35,879 bases of DNA from NCBI GenBank assembly GCA_964628285.1, contig CAZVNP010000030.1, positions 1-35,879 on the forward strand. Direction: 5' to 3'. The DNA is from JAPLDP01 sp964628285. GTDB lineage: Bacteria > Bacteroidota > Bacteroidia > Bacteroidales > JAGONC01. The position numbers were made by a program, and so were the translations under genes. The notes below the pieces were generated by a model that saw only the letters and a list, made by a program, of their open reading frames with translations, did no database searches and was not told the DNA's origin. Below, piece after piece: positions 30,940-35,879 of the stretch (its first letter is position 1; each line of letters begins with the position of its first letter).

Positions 30940-33087
30940 ATGGAAGGCAAATTTGAACGTCGTCTTTTTTTCTCTGTCGCCGTGGCAGGTTTTTCCTCTT
31001 TCATTACGCAGATCATCCTGCTGAGGGAATTCCTGATCATCATGTACGGCAATGAGCTGGTAATAGGCATCATCCTGGCCAACTGGATGCTCCTTACGGG
31101 GGCAGGATCGTGGCTGGGACGTTATGCTGCCGGGATACGGCGGCAGCGGGGCGTCATTATCCTGCTCCAGACACTGATGGCCATCCTGCCCATGATCACG
31201 GTGTTCCTGCTGCTTTACATGAGAAACCTCGTTTTTCCTGTTGGTGTGATGATCAGTGCCGTCCAGGTTTTTTACACCTCTTTGATCCTTCTGATGCCTT
31301 TCTGCTTAGTGTCGGGTTTTCTTTTCACCCTTTTTTGTGTCCATGCCGCGGAACGGTTCGGGCGGAACCTCACCGGTCATGTTTATGGCATGGAATCCAT
31401 CGGCAGCGCCGTGGGAGGGGTGCTGTTCAATTTCATTTTTGTTTTTTACCTGAAAGCGTTCAACAGCCTGTTATTCATCCTGTTGTTGAACATCGTCACA
31501 GCTTTTATCTTGTCACTGACAGGCCGGCGTCTCTGGAGTTTCATACTGATGCCTTTGGGGCTGGCATGCCTGGTTTTATATTTCCTGATTAACCCCGGCG
31601 ACATAGCGCGTAAGATGCTGTACAAAGGCCAGGACATCCGTTTTGAGAAGGATACCCCCTATGGCAACCTGATGGTCACCCGCACAGGTGACCAGGTCAA
31701 CGTTTATGAAAATGGCGTCACCCTCTTCTCAACCAACAACACCATCCAGAATGAAGAGTGCGTGCATTATGCCATGATCCAGCATCCGCATCCGCGGAAG
31801 GTGTTGCTGGTATCGGGAGGCATGGCAGGGGCTCTCGAAGAGATCCTCAAATACAACCTCGACAGTATCGATTACGTGGAGCTGAACCCGTGGGTGGTCA
31901 GGATAGGTGAACGATTCATCAGCCCGGCCGACGATCCCCGGATCACCGTCATTAACCGTGATGCCGCCCTGTTCATACGCCACACCACACGGACTTACGA
32001 TATTGTGATGATCAACCTGCCTGAACCTACCACGGCCCAGCTGAACAGGTTTTACAGTGTGGATTTTTTCAGCGTCCTGAAAAAAAAGCTGAATCCCGGC
32101 GCGGTGGTATCCACCGGCCTGATGTCGGTGGCCAATTACATGAGCCCGGAACAACGCCGTACCCATTCCGTCCTGTTTAACACCATGAACAGGATATTTA
32201 AGCACGTTCTAATCATTCCCGGCGGGAAAGACTATTTCCTCGCCTCCGACGATCCGTTGCACATCGACATTGCGGCACGCATTGAGCAGAGGGGCCTGAT
32301 GAACCTGTATGTGAACAAATATTACATTGACGATGACTTGCTGAAGAACCGCTCGGATCAGATCCTGGCGTCGCTGGATCGCTCCGCCGGGGTGAACACC
32401 GATTTTAAACCGCTGGCCTATTTCCAGCAGATGCTCCTGTGGCTGAGCTATTTTAAGATAGATTACCGTGTGCCATTAGTCATCATGATCCTTCTCATGG
32501 CACTGGTGTTTGTTTTTTTCAGGCCTGTGTACCTGGGCATGTTCACCGGAGGCTTTGCGGCCTCTTCCGTTGAGTTTCTTATCCTGATCGCTTTCCAGGT
32601 CATTTACGGTTATGTCTTCCTGATGACGGGTATCATCATCATGGTCTTCATGGCTGGCCTGGCGGCAGGTGTTTTCCTGGCACGGAAATACCTTAACCTG
32701 GCGACGCCGGCCCTCTTCATCAGGGTGCTGGCCGCCATAGCAGTTTATTCCCTGGTGTTGCCTTTCATTTTACTGCTGATGAAAAACCACGAAATACCGG
32801 TGATCCTCATGCATGCTTTTTTCTTCCTTCTGACCCTGGTCATCGCAGCTCTCACCGGGGTGTTGTTTTCGCTGGGCTCGCGCTTGCAACGCGGCGGCAC
32901 CGGCACGGTCTCGGGACAGGTCTATGGTGCCGATCTGCTGGGCTCGGCCCTGGGCATACTCACCGTCTCCGTTTTTCTGTTACCTTTGTTTGGGCTGACG
33001 ATGGTATGTATCATCACGGGTTTGTTGAACCTGTTATCAATGTTCCTGGTCGTGATACGAAAACGGGATCTGCTTCGTTTTACCTGA
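30940..33087 (+). CDS. Polytopic spermidine-synthase-like membrane protein
   Basis: A 715-residue fusion. Residues 10-215 hold about seven membrane spans, 220-500 a cytoplasmic spermidine-synthase/methyltransferase-like Rossmann domain, and 510-710 about six more spans. The membrane halves share a motif (GHVYGMESIGSAVGG at 147-160, GQVYGADLLGSALG near 665), suggesting an internal duplication. The Rossmann domain has VSGGMAGALEEIL and DYVELNPWVV for (decarboxylated) SAM binding. The aminopropyltransferase active-site pattern YDxxxxDxxDP reads YDIVMINLPEP, with Asn359 and Glu362 in place of the two Asp, so ordinary spermidine synthesis is doubtful. It is divergent from the Memo/AMMECR1 gene and 38 bp upstream of the radical SAM gene. 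Function unknown; a membrane partner of that system is inferred. Confidence 0.85.
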   Translation: MEGKFERRLFFSVAVAGFSSFITQIILLREFLIIMYGNELVIGIILANWMLLTGAGSWLGRYAAGIRRQRGVIILLQTLMAILPMITVFLLLYMRNLVFPVGVMISAVQVFYTSLILLMPFCLVSGFLFTLFCVHAAERFGRNLTGHVYGMESIGSAVGGVLFNFIFVFYLKAFNSLLFILLLNIVTAFILSLTGRRLWSFILMPLGLACLVLYFLINPGDIARKMLYKGQDIRFEKDTPYGNLMVTRTGDQVNVYENGVTLFSTNNTIQNEECVHYAMIQHPHPRKVLLVSGGMAGALEEILKYNLDSIDYVELNPWVVRIGERFISPADDPRITVINRDAALFIRHTTRTYDIVMINLPEPTTAQLNRFYSVDFFSVLKKKLNPGAVVSTGLMSVANYMSPEQRRTHSVLFNTMNRIFKHVLIIPGGKDYFLASDDPLHIDIAARIEQRGLMNLYVNKYYIDDDLLKNRSDQILASLDRSAGVNTDFKPLAYFQQMLLWLSYFKIDYRVPLVIMILLMALVFVFFRPVYLGMFTGGFAASSVEFLILIAFQVIYGYVFLMTGIIIMVFMAGLAAGVFLARKYLNLATPALFIRVLAAIAVYSLVLPFILLLMKNHEIPVILMHAFFFLLTLVIAALTGVLFSLGSRLQRGGTGTVSGQVYGADLLGSALGILTVSVFLLPLFGLTMVCIITGLLNLLSMFLVVIRKRDLLRFT

Positions 33088-33125
33088 ATCAGGATTTGCT
33101 TCACAGCTCAATAACTTGAATATCC

Positions 33126-34286
33126 ATGAGCCGGAAAATAACCAAGCGGGAGTTTATCAAATACAGTGTCTGCGGCACCTGCGGCGCCGTTGTGGGTCTG
33201 AGCTCCCTCGACCTGCTCGCCGGCGGTGTGGAACGCCTCCTGGCAGTTGCTCCGTCAGGCGATCAGAAGCTCTGGAAGTGGAGCAAGGAATGCCTTTATT
33301 ACATCCAGACTCCGCGGGGCATGAAATGCCTCATCTGCCCAAATGAATGCACCGAGATCACCGACGTGAAGCCGGGCACCTGCCGCACCCGTTATGCCGT
33401 CGACAACAAGCTGTACACCATCGCTTACGGCAACCCTGCCGCCGTCCACATCGACCCCATCGAGAAGAAGCCGTTCTATCACTTTCTTCCCACCACCACC
33501 GCTTTCTCCATCGCCACCGCCGGCTGTAACCTGGCCTGCCTCAACTGCCAGAACTGGTCGCTGTCGCAGTCAAGCCCCAAGGACACCCAGAACTATGACC
33601 TTATGCCCGACCGTGTGGTGGAGGAAGCCCTGGAAGCCAAATGCACCTCAATAGCCTTTACCTATTCCGACCCGGTGGCCTATTTCGAGTATGCTTACGA
33701 CACGGCTAAAATAGGCAAGGCGAAAGGGTTGAAGAACGTCATCGTCTCGGCCGGATACATCTATGAAAAGCCTCTGCGTGATCTCTGCAAGGTCATCGAT
33801 GCTGCCACCATCGATATCAAGTCGTTCAGCGAAGAGACCTATGCCATGCTCAACGCCGGCAAGCTCAAGCCCGTCCTCGACGCACTCAAGGTCATGAAGG
33901 ACGAAGGCATATGGCTTGAGTTATCCAACCTCGTCGTACCAACATGGACCGACGATCTTGACATGATTAAAAGGATGAGCGAATGGTTTGTGCAGAATGG
34001 TTTCGAGAATACACCGTTTCATTTTTTACGTTTCCATCCCGAATACAAGCTGACGAACCTGCCATCGACACCCCAGTCGACCCTTGAAAAAGCCAGGGAC
34101 ATCGCAATGAATGCCGGAATGAAGTTCGTATACATCGGCAACGTCCCGGGAGTTGGCGAAGACACTTACTGCCCTAAATGCAGGAAATTGCTCATCGAAC
34201 GGAAGGGCTTCGGCATCGTACAGAACAACATCGTCAATTCGAAGTGCAAGTTTTGCGGAGAGTTTATTCCCGGTGTTTGGCAATGA
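33126..34286 (+). CDS. amrS: AmmeMemoRadiSam radical SAM enzyme with Tat-like leader
   Basis: A 386-residue radical SAM protein. The SAM-cluster cysteines are in CNLACLNC (Cys134, Cys138, Cys141, pattern Cx3Cx2C). Upstream, Cys68, Cys71, Cys75 and Cys86 (CLICPNEC ... GTC) form the extra Cys set typical of this family. The C terminus has a CxxC/CxxC ribbon (Cys349, 352, 374, 377). The first 35 residues are an added leader, ITKREFIKYS followed by a mildly hydrophobic CGTCGAVVGLSSLDLLAGG, resembling a Tat signal with KR replacing RR. Tat export would put a radical SAM enzyme outside the cytoplasm, which is unexpected because SAM and reductant are cytoplasmic; it may instead be an uncleaved anchor. 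It follows the membrane protein gene by 38 bp on the same strand. Confidence 0.92.
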   Translation: MSRKITKREFIKYSVCGTCGAVVGLSSLDLLAGGVERLLAVAPSGDQKLWKWSKECLYYIQTPRGMKCLICPNECTEITDVKPGTCRTRYAVDNKLYTIAYGNPAAVHIDPIEKKPFYHFLPTTTAFSIATAGCNLACLNCQNWSLSQSSPKDTQNYDLMPDRVVEEALEAKCTSIAFTYSDPVAYFEYAYDTAKIGKAKGLKNVIVSAGYIYEKPLRDLCKVIDAATIDIKSFSEETYAMLNAGKLKPVLDALKVMKDEGIWLELSNLVVPTWTDDLDMIKRMSEWFVQNGFENTPFHFLRFHPEYKLTNLPSTPQSTLEKARDIAMNAGMKFVYIGNVPGVGEDTYCPKCRKLLIERKGFGIVQNNIVNSKCKFCGEFIPGVWQ

Positions 34287-34324
34287 CCTCACCCCCGGGC
34301 CCCCTCTCCTGAGAGGAGAGGGGG
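34284..34324. repeat. CCTCACCCCC-family hairpin after the radical SAM gene
   Basis: The stop codon runs into TGACCTCACCCCCGGGC and then a perfect 11-bp hairpin: CCCCCTCTCCT (34300-34310), loop GAG, AGGAGAGGGGG (34314-34324). AAAGTTATTTTTCC follows. It probably also serves as a transcription stop. Confidence 0.72.
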
Positions 34325-34342
34325 AAAGTTATTTTTCCTGAT

Positions 34343-34386
34343 CTTCTGCGTACTTTGCGTTTCCTTTGCGCCCTCTGCGGTTAATA
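34343..34386. repeat. Single arm of the CGCAGAG-type element
   Basis: It reads CTTCTGCG, TTTGCG, TTTGCGCCCTCTGCGGTTAA, the same words as the arms at 21015-21177 and 22769-22875, but with no matching second arm nearby. Confidence 0.6.
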
Positions 34387-34516
34387 TAAGGATTCGATCC
34401 AGGAAAACATTATCAATCTGCCACGATGTTTCATATAAATCCATTTCACGTCCTATTATCCTGCTTTCCAACTTAAAATATTTCCCGGAATTTAATCACA
34501 CATTGTTATAATTTCA

Positions 34517-34524
34517 TATATTTG
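34517..34524 (+). promoter_or_regulatory. Putative -7 box of tRNA-Asp
   Basis: TATATTTG, 13 bp before the first base of the tRNA, the spacing expected for a directly transcribed tRNA. Confidence 0.5.
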
Positions 34525-34537
34525 CACACTCTAAGAT

Positions 34538-34611
34538 GGTCACGTAGTTCAGTTGGTTAGAATGCCTGCCTGTCACGCAGGAGGTCGCGAGTTCGAGTCT
34601 CGTCGTGACCG
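34538..34611 (+). tRNA. trnD: tRNA-Asp (GUC)
   Basis: A complete cloverleaf: acceptor GGTCACG (34538-34544) with CGTGACC (34604-34610) and discriminator G; anticodon stem CCTGC/GCAGG around loop CTGTCAC with anticodon GTC at 34572-34574; a GTTCGAGTC T arm. CCA is not encoded. A hairpin terminator follows at 34633. The DNA downstream is AT-rich accessory-type sequence, but no attachment-site repeat was found. Confidence 0.97.
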
Positions 34612-34632
34612 CTTTCCCAGACGATTCCGGCT

Positions 34633-34664
34633 CCGGTATGATTGACATGCCGGGGCTTTTTTTT
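34633..34664 (+). terminator. Intrinsic terminator after tRNA-Asp
   Basis: CCGGTATG pairs with CATGCCGG (one G-T pair) over an ATTGA loop, followed by GGC and eight T residues. Confidence 0.85.
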
Positions 34665-34665
34665 C

Positions 34666-34691
34666 ATCCCGGCGGCGCAGCCGGCCGGGAT
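34666..34691. repeat. REP-like GC-rich palindrome
   Basis: ATCCCGGC and GCCGGGAT form a perfect 8-bp outer stem around GGCGCAGCCG. It differs from the surrounding AT-rich DNA. Confidence 0.55.
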
Positions 34692-34933
34692 CTACAGGTG
34701 TTAGGAATCCTATTCTATTAACCTGCCTTATTTCAACAGCTCTGGAATTAAAAATTTGCTTTTCTTATAGTGATGAATTATATTTGTGAAGCGGTTGGTG
34801 AGATAAAAGAAGAGAGCGGTAGCATGATGCTGTCTTTAAATCTGATAATTAAGATTCGGCGAAATATTTTCAAAGGTGATATAAGACCAATCAGTTTACG
34901 AAACTATCAGGCAAACAACTATTCCATTTCCAT
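34692..34933. other. Gene-free stretch containing a promoter
   Basis: No gene seen. It carries a full promoter match at 34755-34786. About 140 bp separate that promoter from the next start codon, long enough for a structured leader or a small RNA; no conserved riboswitch was recognised. Confidence 0.55.
34755..34786 (+). promoter_or_regulatory. Bacteroidota-type promoter: TTTG, 20-bp spacer, TATATTTG
   Basis: TTTG at 34755-34758 and TATATTTG at 34779-34786 with a 20-bp spacer, the best full -33/-7 match in the window. It probably drives the lipoprotein gene at 34934. Confidence 0.6.
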
Positions 34934-35581
34934 ATGAAGATAAGGCTTTCATTGATAATTTTTTTAATTGCAATTTCTTTTGGATGTGAAAAAGATCATG
35001 AAGTACCACAATATAATCCAATAAGTCAGGGCCTTTATCCTTTTCTTTTTGATAAAGGGTCATTTTGGGTTTACAAAATGGTTGGTTCAAATGTCGAGGA
35101 CAGTATAACTGCTGAATCAATTGATAAAAGCTTCATTTATGTACCCCACATATCTCCTGATGAATATTACCAAATCAATTACCATGATGTTACTGATGGA
35201 TTTTATTATAATGATTATTTGGTTGGATATATTATTTGCAGATGTCTTGGCCCAAGTGGCTATCCAAGTGGTTACCTGTTGCTGACAAGCAAAAAAATTG
35301 GTGATAAAAGTGAAGATGCTGAAATAGTTGATGTTCTTGATTCAATGTTAGTTGAAAACCACCTTTTCAAACAGGTTGTAAAAATGAAAATTATTAGTGG
35401 CAACTGCATTACTGAAAATTATTTCCTGTATTACGTTGATAGCATCGGGATGATAAAAAAAGAGAGATTTGAAAATGACTCTGTTCTTGAAACGTGGAAT
35501 ATTACCAATTACAAAATTAATTTGCTGAAGTTAAATAATACTTACCGTGATATAATTACCGAAATTACACAGAAAGATTAG
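34934..35581 (+). CDS. Lipoprotein of unknown function
   Basis: A 215-residue protein with a lipoprotein signal peptide (MKIRLSLIIFLIAISFGC, then EKDHEVPQ). The mature part begins with an aromatic-rich strand (YPFLFDKGSFWVYKMVG) followed by alternating beta strands and short charged turns. The FDKGSFWVYK segment, meaning a value printed as a wide flat strand, is common at the start of small Bacteroidota lipoproteins, but I do not recognise a named family. It is AT-rich, like the secreted proteins on the left. The best-matched promoter lies at 34755-34786, giving an unusually long leader. Confidence 0.8.
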   Translation: MKIRLSLIIFLIAISFGCEKDHEVPQYNPISQGLYPFLFDKGSFWVYKMVGSNVEDSITAESIDKSFIYVPHISPDEYYQINYHDVTDGFYYNDYLVGYIICRCLGPSGYPSGYLLLTSKKIGDKSEDAEIVDVLDSMLVENHLFKQVVKMKIISGNCITENYFLYYVDSIGMIKKERFENDSVLETWNITNYKINLLKLNNTYRDIITEITQKD

Positions 35582-35760
35582 AAGATTAATAAATCAGGCG
35601 AAGACTGAATATCTTACAGGCGGGAGCTGGTCATTTTATCCGGCATGGACGAGTAAAATCATTAGCTCTGTCCATTCCAATAACTACTTCTTCCCAGATT
35701 ATCAAGCGATAGCCACATTCCTATTCAGCAGAAAATAATGAAGAATCAGAAAAAATCGAA
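35582..35760. other. Short stretch with no gene recognised
   Basis: A plus-strand frame ending TAFLFSRK-like near 35738 stays open for about 50 codons but has no start and no recognisable domain, so it is not called a gene. Confidence 0.4.
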
Positions 35761-35794
35761 ATAAACGAAACATTATTTCGAATATTTCGTTTAT
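35761..35794. promoter_or_regulatory. Operator-like inverted repeat upstream of the last gene
   Basis: ATAAACGAAA (35761-35770) and TTTCGTTTAT (35785-35794) are a perfect 10-bp inverted repeat with a TTCGAA-centred interior. The right arm overlaps the -7 box TATATTTG at 35792-35799, so a bound repressor would block transcription. This is the arrangement expected of a self-regulating antitoxin gene. Confidence 0.6.
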
Positions 35795-35799
35795 ATTTG
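35792..35799 (+). promoter_or_regulatory. Putative -7 box of the last gene
   Basis: TATATTTG, 24 bp before the ATG at 35823, overlapped by the right arm of the inverted repeat. Confidence 0.55.
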
Positions 35800-35822
35800 C
35801 AGAAAACCAAAATCAAACCCTA

Positions 35823-35879
35823 TGGACTTCATTGATGAAATAAAAAAGCCGTCAAAGGAAGAGCAGAAAGCTGCTATAG
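35823..35879 (+). CDS. Partial gene: probable excisionase-type antitoxin N terminus
   Basis: Only the first 19 codons are present (MDFIDEIKKPSKEEQKAAI), running off the window. The KKPSKEEQKAA opening resembles excisionase/MerR-like helix-turn-helix antitoxins that precede PIN-domain toxins. The strong inverted repeat over its promoter supports an autoregulated toxin-antitoxin locus, but neither the DNA-binding domain nor a toxin is visible here, so this is a family-resemblance guess. Confidence 0.5.

Noticed and set aside
34289..34471. Minus-strand open frame of 60 codons after the radical SAM gene
   Set aside because: Half of it reads through the CGCAGAG and CCCCTCTCC repeats, so the frame is a by-product of repeats.
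35582..35740. Open frame of about 50 codons reading GGSWSFYPAWTSKII
   Set aside because: No start codon, no recognised domain and overlap with the end of the lipoprotein gene in another frame; possibly a gene scrap, but not supportable.

Overview
The window looks like a chromosomal segment of an anaerobic member of the Bacteroidota. Three things point there. There are Por-type (type IX) secretion C-terminal sorting domains, on two intact proteins and two remnants. There are Bacteroidota-style -7 promoter boxes (TAnnTTTG) in front of several genes. There are small lipoproteins with a Cys soon after a short signal peptide, one carrying a DUF5011-type fold. Citrate lyase and an AmmeMemoRadiSam gene set fit an anaerobic or fermentative life. 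No rRNA, CRISPR array, phage or plasmid replication gene was seen; the only RNA gene found is tRNA-Asp(GUC).

Layout. 1-6100 is a decayed, mobile region: an SpvB/RHS-type toxin-shell fragment, an intact IS1634-like insertion sequence, the tail of a large type IX-secreted protein ending at a premature stop, a secreted beta-propeller-like protein, and a broken second IS1634-like transposase. 6119-11807 (minus strand) is an envelope block: MscS channel, diacylglycerol-kinase-like lipid kinase, LtaS/MdoB-like sulfatase-fold transferase, and two lipoproteins. 12142-14911 (plus) holds a CitD-CitE fusion and CitF of citrate lyase. 14923-15438 (minus) is an RDD membrane protein, convergent with citF and divergent from a giant alpha-2-macroglobulin lipoprotein (15540-20990). 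21320-26478 holds an AmgK-like sugar kinase fused to a RapZ C-terminal domain and a MurU-like nucleotidyltransferase, split apart by a 1.7-kb copy of the 2867-4591 region. An AddB-like nuclease (26456-29329) overlaps the nucleotidyltransferase. 29334-34286 is an AmmeMemoRadiSam cluster: a lipoprotein-like Memo/AMMECR1 fusion (minus), a divergent polytopic spermidine-synthase-like protein, and a radical SAM enzyme with a Tat-like leader. The right edge has tRNA-Asp, a lipoprotein and the first codons of a probable antitoxin.

How genes may work together. The kinase-RapZ fusion and nucleotidyltransferase resemble the AmgK/MurU amino-sugar salvage pair, with RapZ as a possible built-in amino-sugar-phosphate sensor. 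The MscS-DGK-LtaS-like block fits phosphoglycerol-type envelope decoration with diacylglycerol recycling. The AmmeMemoRadiSam proteins all carry export or membrane signals, suggesting a cell-surface or periplasmic version of this uncharacterised system; this is the best candidate for something undescribed.

Intergenic DNA is unusual. It contains long imperfect hairpins built from CACAGATT- or CGCAGAG-like words, a dispersed CCTCACCCCC-type hairpin family, GC-rich REP-like palindromes, and many unrelated 7-8-bp-period tandem repeats.
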